Assembly: GCA_039105265.1 (NCBI GenBank)
Contig: JAPFFF010000012.1
Span: 1,488,001-1,552,000 of the forward strand
DNA from: Tritrichomonas musculus
Taxonomy: Eukaryota; Parabasalia; Tritrichomonadida; Tritrichomonadidae
DNA length: 64,000 bases
Reading direction: 5' to 3'
The position numbers and the translations under genes are program-made. The notes below the pieces were generated by a model, which did no database searches, was not told where the DNA came from, and was given only the letters and a program-made list of their open reading frames with translations. Of the stretch, positions 42,128 through 51,698 are shown piece after piece (position 1 is the first letter of the stretch; every line of letters starts with the position of its first letter).

Positions 42128-44269
42128 CTACTCTATATTTGCGCACTTCTTCTCTAATGTAGCAAGTCTTGTCTCAAGAGTATCAATATATGCATCCTTC
42201 TGGTCTATCATTTCCTTCACTTCTGCTTTAGTAATATAAGCAGTCATATCTATATCTTCTAATGGATGCTTATTATCGAGTTCTTTTATTTTCTCGCACA
42301 TGAATGCTATTGTACCCTTTAAAGTATCGCGATATGTCTTTGCAATATTAATACATGTATCAAATGAAACCATCATCTTATCAGCATCCTTCATTGTTAT
42401 TTCAAGTTCGGGTTCATCATCTGTTTCTTCATGATATGCCCATGCAAGAATCTTTTCTAATACATCTTCCTCTGCTAATGTTTCTGGGTTATCATTACGA
42501 CGGAACCAACTTGGAATATTAAATAATCCTATTCTATTTGCTACATATGCTTCTGCTGCTACCCCTGCTATTGCTGCTGCATCACCAGGATGATGTCTAA
42601 CAAACTGCCATTGACCATGTAAGAACCTTCTAGCAACATAACCTACTGCTCCCATAATAACTTGAGTAGTTGCACTTATAACACCATCTTGTTGGTACAT
42701 TTCTATCACTCCATTCACAATATTAATTACATGTAGTCTTCTTCTATCTATTGTAGCAACTACATTTCCATTATATAGTACTTGTGTTATTTCTTCACCA
42801 GTTGTTTCATCTAATGTGTCATTAAAAGCTAAAAGATTACCATGAGAATAAATATTATCCATTAGTTCTCCTCTTTGTTCATCACTCATTTGTTCTATCA
42901 TTCTTGCTGTTATTGCTGGTGTTGTTCCTGGTACTGTCCAAGTATCTGTTGTGGCAACAAGGTCATAATGTTGATATCTAACTCCATTTGCATTGACTTC
43001 TATTTGTGAATTTATTCCAACAAATCGTACTTGACCTCCACTAATATTTGCTGTTGTTGGAGCAGAATAATCAATAGTAGCAACAATTGGGTCAATAGTC
43101 TCTCCTCTATGGTCAATAATATTTATCCATGCCTCCATTGTTTGGTCATTCAAGTAAGGTTCTAAACCAATATCTCCATTTTGAACAAATGGTAAATTTA
43201 GTCTATCTTGCATCGATAATTGTTCAATATCTCTCGCTGTGTATGTTGTTCCATCCCATTCTATTGACCAATTATTATCAGTAGCTCTATGTATTCTATC
43301 TGTCATCTCAATATCAGCTGGCCTTATTAGAGTCCTTCGTTGAAATACATTATTATGGATAATGAGTTGGTCATTATAAAACAAATCATATACATTAAAC
43401 CACTCTCTTCCATGATATTGGATACGTAAGATATCAGGATGATTAGCAACTAATGCATTTCGTTCTTCTCTTGTCAAATCAGCTATGTCTTCTAAGGTAT
43501 ACTGAGTTCCAGCAATATCAATAACAGGAACTTGATTCCTAAGTGCAATCGTAGTTGATGCCGTATTTGTCATTGTAGTCTGTGGTACAGTTATATCTGT
43601 TCGAATCTCATCTGTTTCATCTGTAACAACTTGTGGCTGAACTTCTCTATGAGTTCTCACTAATGATTGTTCAGTGGTTGTGATAGTATTAGTTGCATTA
43701 TCAGTATCATTATCAGTTATTGTAATCGAGGATGAATTAATATTTAATGTTTCAGTTCCATTTGTATCTGGTCTATTCCTAAAGAAATTTAATACATTCG
43801 AACCAAGTGTAGCAATAGCATTTCCTAACTGAGTTAATGCATGTGTTGTAGATAGAACAACCTGTGTTGCTGAAAATGTTGAAATAGCTCCAGCCACAGG
43901 TATTTGAACAGTTGTTGTAGTTGGCAAAAATCTTTCCATAGTCATCTTATCAGCCTTCAAATCAACATTCACCAAAAACTTACCTTGAAAGCCACTACCT
44001 CCATCACCTGGATAACCACCACCTCCACCTCCACCTCCTCCACCATTTCCTCCTGGCCCAGGGAAAGGTGTTGTTTGATATGTATTAATATTTACTGAGT
44101 TATTGGACATATTTAATGTTGAGAGTACCCCTGCAATCGATACTACTGAAGCTAGAATATTTAAAATCGTATTTGCAACTGATATACCTTGTTTAATGCT
44201 ATCAGTATATTCATTATACATGGCTTGAATTCTCATTTGCTCAGCTAGATTATCAACTGTCTGTTTCAA
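42128..44269 (-). CDS. Polinton structural-type protein with Gly-rich linker and helical repeats
   Basis: About 713 codons; the exact start is uncertain. An N-terminal helical/hydrophobic region (SVANTILNILASVVSIAGVL) is followed by a Gly run near residues 75-85. A repeated motif appears three times: GTQYTLEDIADLTREERNAL (about 252), GTTYTARDIEQLSMQDRLNL (about 335) and AITARMIEQMSDEQRGEL (about 448). A Trp block (NNWSIEWDGTTYTARDI) and a C-terminal IL/IIAW-containing region are shared with the 1222-residue neighbour. A short coiled coil ends the protein (DTLETRLATLEKKCA). No enzyme motif is seen. It lies 27 bases from the next gene, in the same direction. Confidence 0.65.
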   Translation of the reverse strand: MKQTVDNLAEQMRIQAMYNEYTDSIKQGISVANTILNILASVVSIAGVLSTLNMSNNSVNINTYQTTPFPGPGGNGGGGGGGGGGYPGDGGSGFQGKFLVNVDLKADKMTMERFLPTTTTVQIPVAGAISTFSATQVVLSTTHALTQLGNAIATLGSNVLNFFRNRPDTNGTETLNINSSSITITDNDTDNATNTITTTEQSLVRTHREVQPQVVTDETDEIRTDITVPQTTMTNTASTTIALRNQVPVIDIAGTQYTLEDIADLTREERNALVANHPDILRIQYHGREWFNVYDLFYNDQLIIHNNVFQRRTLIRPADIEMTDRIHRATDNNWSIEWDGTTYTARDIEQLSMQDRLNLPFVQNGDIGLEPYLNDQTMEAWINIIDHRGETIDPIVATIDYSAPTTANISGGQVRFVGINSQIEVNANGVRYQHYDLVATTDTWTVPGTTPAITARMIEQMSDEQRGELMDNIYSHGNLLAFNDTLDETTGEEITQVLYNGNVVATIDRRRLHVINIVNGVIEMYQQDGVISATTQVIMGAVGYVARRFLHGQWQFVRHHPGDAAAIAGVAAEAYVANRIGLFNIPSWFRRNDNPETLAEEDVLEKILAWAYHEETDDEPELEITMKDADKMMVSFDTCINIAKTYRDTLKGTIAFMCEKIKELDNKHPLEDIDMTAYITKAEVKEMIDQKDAYIDTLETRLATLEKKCANIE

Positions 44270-44279
44270 TAAAGCATAA

Positions 44280-47200
44280 TCATATTGCTAATATGTCAGT
44301 AATTCCTCCAACAACATTTAAGTCTCTTCTCATCGTCATGATATTATCAGCCCATATAATCTTTGATGAATAAATATTTAAATCTGTTGATATAGTTGAA
44401 CAGTTTCTTGGATCTGGCTCTACTTCATAAAATTGTTCTTGTAAGATTATGTTAAATGGATTAACTTTTACATCAAATTCAAATAATTCTTTTTCCATGT
44501 ATATTCGAATGTTCTTATGGTTAAATCCTTCAATGATTTTTATGGAATGTCTTTTTTCTCGATGATAATTAAATGATTCGAGACAAGGATTTGACCCATA
44601 GGTATGCATAACACCTGAATTAATACAGTGTTCAGGATGACAATCCCATTTTAATTCTGTTATGTTTCCATTAATATTTAAATCTGCATAAACATATAAT
44701 CCGTCTTCTTCTTGTAATCCGCTTGGTGCATCAACATACATTCTAGCTTGTTCATATTTATTTCCATCTTGTGTGAATGTACCTGAACTGCTAGGATCAA
44801 AAACTGCAGTTGTTCCTACGTTTAATATGGTTCCATCTTTCTTAACAACTCTCCAATTTGTAAGATAGTCTTTTAGTATGTGAGCATAATTATCATCATC
44901 TGTTAAATCTTCTTTTATTGTTCCTTTTATCCATTTCCCAATTAGTTCGTTCTTTTTGATTATTATTGCTGGAGCTCCGCTATTATTATTCATGTATGAT
45001 ATTTTTGCTGTAAACACATTTTGACAGTTATTTCCTGTCCAATTTTTTCCATCCCATATTAATTCCCAAGTGTGCCTAAATAAATAGTCCTTGAACCTAA
45101 ATACCATATTCAAAGATAAATCATAATCAGGTTCAATATCCCATCTCATACAATAATAATTGGATTCTTCATATACCTGAGATGGTCTATATAAATATAA
45201 TTGATCTGATTCCTTCAAGGTAAAATATTTGGAGTCAGTTGATGGAGTAGAGGGAACAACATCATAGATTGCTTGATATTTGGAGACCAATGAGTTATAT
45301 TGATTTCGAAATACTTCTAATATATCATCATCAATCTCAATTACAATTTTATTTCCATCAGGGTCAACAATATCAAAGCTATTTTCATCATCAGTATTAA
45401 CAACGTCATTATCATCAACTTCAAGTGTACGAGCATGAGGAGCAGGAGGATGTCGTGTAATCTTATTTAAAATCCATTGGGCACCTCTTCCTATTGGTTC
45501 GAAAAGGGCAGCTATTAGAATTACACATAAACAAAATGCCCCAACGCCTAAACCCCCAGCGATTGCATATACAAGTATTACATAAACATACAGAATTAAA
45601 TCAGAATAACCTCCTATATATTGCCAAAATTGAGCATCTATCCAATTTCCGCCTATCTGTATAATATTATTAACTAAATTTGGGTAGTTCATGATAAAAT
45701 CAACTATGAAGTGCCATAAGTTGCTCCAAAATAATGTAAATGAGCTATATGCTATTTTAATCATTCGAATTCCTTCATTCTTTAATTCATCAATTTTGTT
45801 ATTAAGTCTTGGTGTCAATTCTTTTATCTCATCAATGACCTGATGCAAATCTACATCCTTAAAGTCAGCATCTGCATCTTCTCCTCCAATATAAAAGATT
45901 ACCCCCACTTTTTCATTATCTTTAACAGCTTCATATGCAATATCCACAATACTATCAATACCATACCAGATAAAATAAAATAAGTTATATATAATCTTCA
46001 TAAATTCTTTTGTCGCAAAAGCAATTGTTTTATAAGTTAATTTAATAGGCTGTTTAGCAAGAGATAGGGTAGTTGAAATGATATTATACAATAAGTCTTT
46101 TATCCATCCTATTGTCTTTTTACTATATAACCAATACTTAGATACATTGATTGTGAGTTCTTCTGGTTCTATTATTTTTGGAATCTTATTTTCTTCGAGT
46201 TTCTTTAATTCATCAGTAGTGGGAATTTCATAAACCATATCATCTTGGTTAACTAACTCCTTTGGTGGCTCAGTTGGAGTAGGTTCAGGTGTAGGAGTAG
46301 GAGTAGGTTCAGGTGTTTCATCAATTTCTATTTTAACCTCATGTATTTCAGGTTCACCAGTTGTTTTATTAATTAAGCACATTGAAGTATTTCCACCTGT
46401 TAAGTTCAAGAGGGTCTCATAAGATATAGTTTGATCATTTAACGCATCTATCCATTTAGTAATATTAGCAGCTGTTGTATTTGTTTTATTAACAAAGTCT
46501 TTCATGTTAGTTATGTTAGTCTCATTGACATCATAGGTAGTTTCATTAGTAGTTTCATTAACCTTTTCATCAACATATTTAACAGGTTCTACCTCAGTAA
46601 AATTAACAGTATTATTTGCTATCCATTTAGATATATTTTCATTACTTGTACTTATATCTTGTATTATAGCGTCCATACTTTCTGGTTTCTTGTCCTCCGT
46701 TTCATAAGTTAAGGCTTGAGTAGTTTTATCTACATGTTCAACAATTATTTTTAAATCAGATAGTTTAGACCAATCGATACTAGGTGCAATTGCATTATTT
46801 ACATCATCTATATTTTTAATCATTAAGTTCATTACATTTAGCATACCTTGATGATTCTGTGTAAGTGCTTCTATTAGTTTCTTGTGTGTACTAACATCAT
46901 ATGATTCTGTTATTATTTCTTTATCATTTACCTCACCTGTAAAATAGTTTAATGTAGCACCAGGTGCAATACCAGAATCTACGTCATCCTTCATTTTAGC
47001 TAGAAAGGTATGTAAATTAGTAGCACTATCTCGTAGTCTTTCATAGAGCTTATTGAAGCTTGCACAATATTGTATTTTTGGTGTCAGTGTACCGTCAGTA
47101 TTCCATGTATAAATACCTTTCCCTGCCATAAGATTAAGCGCACCAAAGTTTTCGAATCCATTTTTTTCGAAATAATCACCAACTATTTTTTCATCTATTT

Positions 47201-47363
47201 CAGCTTTGTTGTAGATACAATTAAATTGCACCATTTCGCCAGGTTCAATAGTGTTTTCGATGTTTAGTCGTTTACCATCTTCTTCATCAATAGTGATTTC
47301 TATATCATTTGATTTGAGTTTATATGCTTCCTTGCTCTTTGCAGAATACAGTGCCAAAGACAT
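44280..47363 (-). CDS. Polinton protein with sequon-rich N-terminal half and hydrophobic segments
   Basis: I place the start at the ATG at 47363 (1027 residues), 18 bases from the divergent ATG at 47382. Residues about 240-340 hold a dense run of Asn-x-Ser/Thr sequons (for example NETTNETTYDVNETNITN). A Pro/Thr/Glu linker (TPTPTPEPTPTEPP) is near 350-370, and amphipathic helices lie at about 420-480. A strongly hydrophobic segment (YVYVILVYAIAGGLGVGAFC onwards) is near 585-625. The C-terminal part has the Trp block (HTWELIWDGKNWTGNN) near 763 and SSKIIWADNIMTMRRDLNVV near 996, both shared with the 1222-residue protein. A membrane-anchored surface protein is one reading, but not proven. Confidence 0.65.
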   Translation of the reverse strand: MSLALYSAKSKEAYKLKSNDIEITIDEEDGKRLNIENTIEPGEMVQFNCIYNKAEIDEKIVGDYFEKNGFENFGALNLMAGKGIYTWNTDGTLTPKIQYCASFNKLYERLRDSATNLHTFLAKMKDDVDSGIAPGATLNYFTGEVNDKEIITESYDVSTHKKLIEALTQNHQGMLNVMNLMIKNIDDVNNAIAPSIDWSKLSDLKIIVEHVDKTTQALTYETEDKKPESMDAIIQDISTSNENISKWIANNTVNFTEVEPVKYVDEKVNETTNETTYDVNETNITNMKDFVNKTNTTAANITKWIDALNDQTISYETLLNLTGGNTSMCLINKTTGEPEIHEVKIEIDETPEPTPTPTPEPTPTEPPKELVNQDDMVYEIPTTDELKKLEENKIPKIIEPEELTINVSKYWLYSKKTIGWIKDLLYNIISTTLSLAKQPIKLTYKTIAFATKEFMKIIYNLFYFIWYGIDSIVDIAYEAVKDNEKVGVIFYIGGEDADADFKDVDLHQVIDEIKELTPRLNNKIDELKNEGIRMIKIAYSSFTLFWSNLWHFIVDFIMNYPNLVNNIIQIGGNWIDAQFWQYIGGYSDLILYVYVILVYAIAGGLGVGAFCLCVILIAALFEPIGRGAQWILNKITRHPPAPHARTLEVDDNDVVNTDDENSFDIVDPDGNKIVIEIDDDILEVFRNQYNSLVSKYQAIYDVVPSTPSTDSKYFTLKESDQLYLYRPSQVYEESNYYCMRWDIEPDYDLSLNMVFRFKDYLFRHTWELIWDGKNWTGNNCQNVFTAKISYMNNNSGAPAIIIKKNELIGKWIKGTIKEDLTDDDNYAHILKDYLTNWRVVKKDGTILNVGTTAVFDPSSSGTFTQDGNKYEQARMYVDAPSGLQEEDGLYVYADLNINGNITELKWDCHPEHCINSGVMHTYGSNPCLESFNYHREKRHSIKIIEGFNHKNIRIYMEKELFEFDVKVNPFNIILQEQFYEVEPDPRNCSTISTDLNIYSSKIIWADNIMTMRRDLNVVGGITDILAI

Positions 47364-47381
47364 TTTATCAGAAATTAAATT

Positions 47382-48113
47382 ATGTTGTATAGTGTTCAGA
47401 GTCAACCAGGTAATTACAATACGGTAAGACTTAATATTGATATCCCATGGAAATGTCCATACGTGAAGTACTATGTTTCATCTATTAATACCAAAGCCAA
47501 CATATTGATGACAACTGCGGAAGATTATTTAATATTTGAAACAGCTAATGATGAGGTACGAATTGATTTCGAGGAGATGTATACCTATTCATTTGGATAT
47601 CTAGTCAAATTTCTAAATTCTCGTCAGACTACTATCACCTTCAAGAATATCAATAACAGAACCATATCATTAACATCTACTGAAAATATTACATTCAAGG
47701 AAGGAAGTCATAGAGCAAAATTGATTACTGGTTTGTTCAACTGCAAGGAATTTGATGTAAAAGCTAATGAAGAAAAAAATGTACCTGATCTACCTATACT
47801 TGATTTTGCCAATAAGTTGTATTTAGTTTCATTACAGGGGGTAGCAACTCATTCATCAATTGGAGACCAAGAATATACCCCAAGTATCCTTGCAAATATT
47901 GACACAATGATAATGGATCAAGAGGCAATGATAGTTAACTATGACATGACTAAGCCAATAAAAATAAAAGTTAATACGGATTCATTAAAATATTTGGAAA
48001 TGAGATTAGTCGATTTCATGTTTCAACCAGTAATATTAAAATCTCCTCTCTTCATTACCTTAAAAATAAAACCAAGCCAAGAGGCTGATATATATGACAT
48101 CCTTACTAAATGA
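47382..48113 (+). CDS. Polinton protein, beta-rich, possible minor structural protein
   Basis: A 243-residue protein beginning MLYSVQSQPGNYNTVRLNID. It is rich in alternating beta-type residues and has no enzyme motif, membrane segment or signal peptide. The size and beta content are compatible with a single jelly-roll or other small structural protein, but this is weak. It is transcribed divergently from the large 44280-47363 gene with an 18-base gap between ATGs, and overlaps the end of the convergent nuclease gene by 8 bases. Confidence 0.6.
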   Translation: MLYSVQSQPGNYNTVRLNIDIPWKCPYVKYYVSSINTKANILMTTAEDYLIFETANDEVRIDFEEMYTYSFGYLVKFLNSRQTTITFKNINNRTISLTSTENITFKEGSHRAKLITGLFNCKEFDVKANEEKNVPDLPILDFANKLYLVSLQGVATHSSIGDQEYTPSILANIDTMIMDQEAMIVNYDMTKPIKIKVNTDSLKYLEMRLVDFMFQPVILKSPLFITLKIKPSQEADIYDILTK

Positions 48114-48429
48114 TAGCTCTGGGACAATGATATTGGATATAAGTCCGAATAATATATATCATTTCATTCACATTCCCAACAAAGTACTCATTTCCTATAA
48201 ATGCTGTTCCATCTCTTGTTGTTGCTCTCTTATAATTTTCTTCAAATATTGTTATTAATTCTTTTTCCACTTTTACTGAATCACTTACTGCTTCAATTAT
48301 ATATACTTCGCTGTCTTTTGGATATTGTCCCATTCTTGTTGCAATCTTATTTGTTCTACCAATTTTGTATACAGGTTGATTAGAATAAGAAAATTCTCTT
48401 TCACGAATCAAATATATGTATTCTACCAT
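48106..48429 (-). CDS. GIY-YIG superfamily nuclease, T5orf172/Mug113-like
   Basis: A 107-residue small domain. It begins MVEYIYLIRERE and has VYKIGRTNKIATRMGQYPKD, the GIY-YIG-like core of the T5orf172 group. A central VEKELITIFEENYK helix and the end TAFIGNEYFVGNV follow, where these proteins carry the C-terminal catalytic/aromatic element. Such domains are common in large DNA viruses and may act in DNA cleavage or homing. It is inserted between a structural-type gene and the polymerase gene, on the opposite strand to both. The start ATG follows TTAACCCTAAA on the minus strand. Confidence 0.75.
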   Translation of the reverse strand: MVEYIYLIREREFSYSNQPVYKIGRTNKIATRMGQYPKDSEVYIIEAVSDSVKVEKELITIFEENYKRATTRDGTAFIGNEYFVGNVNEMIYIIRTYIQYHCPRAII

Positions 48430-48486
48430 TTTAGGGTTAATAAATATTTAGCGTGATATTTTTTTTTATTTCTTATTTACACTTAA

Positions 48487-50454
48487 ATGACATACCTCTT
48501 TGATATATCAGTTGACCTCTATTCGACTGCAAGAACAGAAGCAAGAAAAGAGTATAAGCAAAGGGTGAAAGACGTAAGAGACAAACGAAAGTTCAAGAAA
48601 TATTTGAAAGAATTCATGACCAAGGCTAAGAAAGAAATATCATTTGACATAGATATAGGTGATGATGAAGATAAGAGACTTGCTTTCACTGAAACATTAA
48701 GACAATTACACAAAGAGAATAAGAAGAATATAGTAGTAAAAAGCGAATCATTAGGTGGTGAGGAATACAAATGGTTTACACTTTCCAAGGCACGAAGATT
48801 AGATTCAACAATAGGACATATATCAGGGACAATAGACTTGAATGATGACTGTTCAGACAATAATCCTTGGGTTGGCAATGTATTCATCCCTGCAAAATAC
48901 CAGTTGCTCTTCATTAAAAATAGAAAGAGAGGCAAGAAAACATCATTCACTATTAATAAAGAAGATAATAAAGGTAAGTTGTATGAAGAAGAAGTTGAAG
49001 TCGACGAAGATTATCGCGATAATCCAGAAGGTGGATTCTTCCCTTATATTAATCTTTCTGATTTAGACTTATCACAGTACCAAATATTCAAGACAGTTGA
49101 TAAGAAGAACTATAAAGACAATTGTTTGGTATATGCTTGCATTCAGTCTGGTGTATTCACTGATGATGAAATAAATTATTTACGCTTTATGGTCAAGACT
49201 AGGTTAATCCCCAATAACTTGATATACGATATAGCCAAGCAGTTTAAATGCCATTTTGTTGTAAGAAGGATTGATGAGAAATATGATGAAAGAAGCCAAC
49301 TACAAATAAAAATAGATACAAGAAAGAGACCATGGGCCAAAGAGTTTGACAGAATTGTTGACTTATTACTGTACAAGAACCATTACATGATATATAAACC
49401 CCTAAATGGTGTTAAACCTATGGCAATATTTCGCAAGCTATTTAAAGAAGGAAAGTTCAGAGAAATAAAGTCCTGTGAAATGAATATCTTAGCAACGAAT
49501 GAATACAACTCTCACTTAGCGGATTATACAGACCTTGAATATGATCCTGAATTGTGCTGTAAACTAATAGATTCATCAGAGACGAAAAAGGAGAGAGAGT
49601 GGAGTAGGATTTATTATTCTGATTTTGAAACCAATACCACTGTATCACCCCATATGCCTTATCTAAATATTACTGTGTACAGGACCAAAGAGTTAATTCA
49701 TAAAATGATATTTGATGGAACCAATATTGCTGACAGATTACTAAAGTCATTGGAGAACAATTCTCTCATTTACTTCCATAACCTTAAATATGATGCTTGT
49801 TTCTTTATAAATACTCCTGGATGGGATGTACAAATAACAGAGAGAAGTGGAACGATTCTGCAAATAGTCATGACAAAGTATAAACCTAACAAGAGATTAA
49901 CTTTCCGCAATAGCTACTCTATCATCCCTGCTGCATTAGCTTCATTTGGTAAGATGTTTCAGTTACCAGTTCATAAAGAGGTAATGGCCTATAAAATATA
50001 TACTGAAAGGAACATAAATAGGAAAACTGTCTCTGCGCTTGAATTTCAACTACAGTATTACATGGAGAACCAAGACAAGAAACCATTGACACAGATAAAA
50101 CAAGACTGGAAGCAATTAATAGATAATGCAAAAGCTTGTGGTGCATATGTTGGAGGAGCTATTGATATTATGAAGTATGCCATCTATTATTGCAAACTGG
50201 ATTGTATAGTATTAATGAAGGGAGTAGAGAAATTTAATAGAGATCTGGTAGAAGTATTTAAGCAGACGAAGACAAAGATGCTTGATGTCCATAACTTTAT
50301 ATCCATTAGCTCTATTGGCTACTATTATGCATATAAATTTGGTTGCTTTGATGGGTGTTATCAACTTAGTGGTAAACCACAAAACTTCATTCAGAGATGC
50401 GTTAGTGGAGGTAGAACAATGACAGCTAATAATGAAAAGCAATATATAGAGTAG
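48487..50454 (+). CDS. Polinton protein-primed family B DNA polymerase region
   Basis: This frame carries the N-terminal and 3'-5' exonuclease parts of a pPolB. Exo I is YYSDFETNTT near residue 378, Exo II is IYFHNLKYDACF near 430, and Exo III is YCKLDCIVLMKG near 568. The stretch ASFGKMFQLPVHKE before Exo III is also family-typical. The N-terminal 120 residues are basic and helical (EARKEYKQRVKDVRDKRKFK). Such polymerases copy the element from a protein bound to its ends. The polymerase part of the element looks broken. It is followed by a G/C-rich island. Confidence 0.8.
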   Translation: MTYLFDISVDLYSTARTEARKEYKQRVKDVRDKRKFKKYLKEFMTKAKKEISFDIDIGDDEDKRLAFTETLRQLHKENKKNIVVKSESLGGEEYKWFTLSKARRLDSTIGHISGTIDLNDDCSDNNPWVGNVFIPAKYQLLFIKNRKRGKKTSFTINKEDNKGKLYEEEVEVDEDYRDNPEGGFFPYINLSDLDLSQYQIFKTVDKKNYKDNCLVYACIQSGVFTDDEINYLRFMVKTRLIPNNLIYDIAKQFKCHFVVRRIDEKYDERSQLQIKIDTRKRPWAKEFDRIVDLLLYKNHYMIYKPLNGVKPMAIFRKLFKEGKFREIKSCEMNILATNEYNSHLADYTDLEYDPELCCKLIDSSETKKEREWSRIYYSDFETNTTVSPHMPYLNITVYRTKELIHKMIFDGTNIADRLLKSLENNSLIYFHNLKYDACFFINTPGWDVQITERSGTILQIVMTKYKPNKRLTFRNSYSIIPAALASFGKMFQLPVHKEVMAYKIYTERNINRKTVSALEFQLQYYMENQDKKPLTQIKQDWKQLIDNAKACGAYVGGAIDIMKYAIYYCKLDCIVLMKGVEKFNRDLVEVFKQTKTKMLDVHNFISISSIGYYYAYKFGCFDGCYQLSGKPQNFIQRCVSGGRTMTANNEKQYIE

Positions 50455-50456
50455 TA

Positions 50457-50700
50457 TATACGAGTCGGTTTCCGCTGGGGCTGGCACCCCACGCGTCAAC
50501 ACGAACTCGTCATAAAAGAAAAAGAAAAAGAAAAGAAAAGAAAAAGAAAAAAAGAAAAGAAAAGAAAAAAATATTCTTGTTCTCACTACTGCTCCCCATC
50601 TATGAAACGGCACAGGTACCCCACCCCACAACCGCCCATCTATGAAACGGCACAGGTACCAGCCCCGAGAATCTCGTACCTACTACAACAAAAATTAAAA
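50457..50700. repeat. G/C-rich island with hairpins, purine tract and 26-base direct repeat
   Basis: The block opens with ACGAGTCGG, partly inverted as CGAACTCGT, enclosing TGGGGCTGGCACCCCA (5-bp stem). A 60-base A/G-only tract (about 50512-50570) follows. Then CCCATCTATGAAACGGCACA is repeated at 50598 and 50638 with the following GGTACC. No gene. The composition resembles the patch at the left edge of the element (38197-38345). Confidence 0.6.
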
Positions 50701-50709
50701 TAAAAGAAG

Positions 50710-51012
50710 TTAGATTTTACTAAGTAGTTCTTCTATATGAGGTAGTTCAGCATTAGTTTGAACACCTACATCCCAAAGGTCTTCAGTTTGAACACCTATC
50801 TCTTTATATTCATAGGGAATAAAATGACACTCTGTCACTATAAACATTTCTTCTTCTTCTTCTTCTTGATGTTCCTTATAGTTTTTATACAAGCCCAATC
50901 GCTTTTTTTTCTTTGGGAACTTGGTAATGTTTCTTTCTTTGTCATCAAGAGGATAATGACGAGGTTCATTATTATCAATTCTATCAACAATGATTTTCCC
51001 CCACTTGTTCAT
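50710..51012 (-). CDS. Small Polinton protein with two tandem GVQT motifs
   Basis: I choose the ATG at 51012 (100 residues) because TTTCATTTTTATTTTCGT precedes it, like other starts in this element; an upstream ATG at 51060 would add 16 residues. The protein is basic in the first half (KFPKKKKRLGLYKNYKEHQE), then has a Glu run. It ends with EIGVQTED (residues 71-78) and DVGVQTNA (81-88), ten residues apart. This spacing and sequence are typical of multivalent LC8 dynein light chain ligands. No enzyme motif. It is divergent from the HNH gene, with a start region of about 40 bases. Confidence 0.55.
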   Translation of the reverse strand: MNKWGKIIVDRIDNNEPRHYPLDDKERNITKFPKKKKRLGLYKNYKEHQEEEEEEMFIVTECHFIPYEYKEIGVQTEDLWDVGVQTNAELPHIEELLSKI

Positions 51013-51053
51013 ACGAAAATAAAAATGAAATGAATCATTTAAAAAGTGAGTAA

Positions 51054-51389
51054 ATGTCATTTGTGCCACTCAAAGGCTTTACTAACGACTATGAGATACT
51101 GAATAGGTACCCCTTTACTATAAGACGTAAGAGTAATCATTTTATATGCAAAGATGCAAAACATATAAAGGGGTATATACGAGTATGTCTAAATGGCAAC
51201 TACTACTTGAAACATGTACTTATAGCAAGACAGTTCATACCTAATGATGACCCACAACATAAAATAGAGGTAGACCATATCAATAGGAATAGGGCTGACT
51301 ACCATCTAAGCAACTTAAGATGGATAACCCCAACTGATAGTAACTATAACAGGGATATGCCCAAAATTATAAATGCGAGGGCAGATTAG
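51054..51389 (+). CDS. HNH endonuclease (homing-type)
   Basis: A 111-residue nuclease. The N-terminal half (YEILNRYPFTIRRKSNHF, GYIRVCLNGNYYLKHVLIAR) matches the NUMOD4-like substrate-binding module. Residues from about 71 (KIEVDHINRNRADYHLSNLR) give the HNH core with the catalytic Asp-His and the Asn/His positions, followed by WITPTDSNYNR. Small HNH enzymes of this kind cut DNA to spread themselves and are common in phage and large virus genomes. Its 3' end overlaps the convergent 51367-51630 gene by 23 bases. Confidence 0.85.
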   Translation: MSFVPLKGFTNDYEILNRYPFTIRRKSNHFICKDAKHIKGYIRVCLNGNYYLKHVLIARQFIPNDDPQHKIEVDHINRNRADYHLSNLRWITPTDSNYNRDMPKIINARAD

Positions 51390-51630
51390 ATATTTGGTAC
51401 TCTAAGAACTCAAAGGCAAAATGTTCTATTTGGTCGATAAATTCCAAATCACCATCTTTCATCATTACACCAAGAAATTCAGGTTCGAAATACTCAGCAG
51501 CTAACTCTTTTATCTTATTAATTAAAATATTACATACTCCCTCATTAGTCTCACATCTATAATCATAGAGGTAAGACACTATTTTATAGAGGATATATAT
51601 ACGCTCTTTTATGGTCATGAAATAAGCCAT
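51367..51630 (-). CDS. Small Polinton protein, unknown
   Basis: An 87-residue helical protein (KERIYILYKIVSYLYDYRCE, NILINKIKELAAEYFEPEFL) with an acidic end (DGDLEFIDQIEHFAFEFLEY). There is no motif or membrane segment. It overlaps the HNH gene at its 3' end and shares an upstream region with the divergent protease gene. Confidence 0.5.
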   Translation of the reverse strand: MAYFMTIKERIYILYKIVSYLYDYRCETNEGVCNILINKIKELAAEYFEPEFLGVMMKDGDLEFIDQIEHFAFEFLEYQISNLPSHL

Positions 51631-51698
51631 TTATACAGAAATAAAAAAAAAATGAAATAAACAACATCTTCTTCTTCTTTCTTTTATTTGATTTTTAA

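Noticed and set aside
50212-50631. Minus-strand frame across the polymerase end and G/C-rich island
   Set aside because: It is driven by the A/G tract, which reads as a Phe/Ser run, with no protein features.
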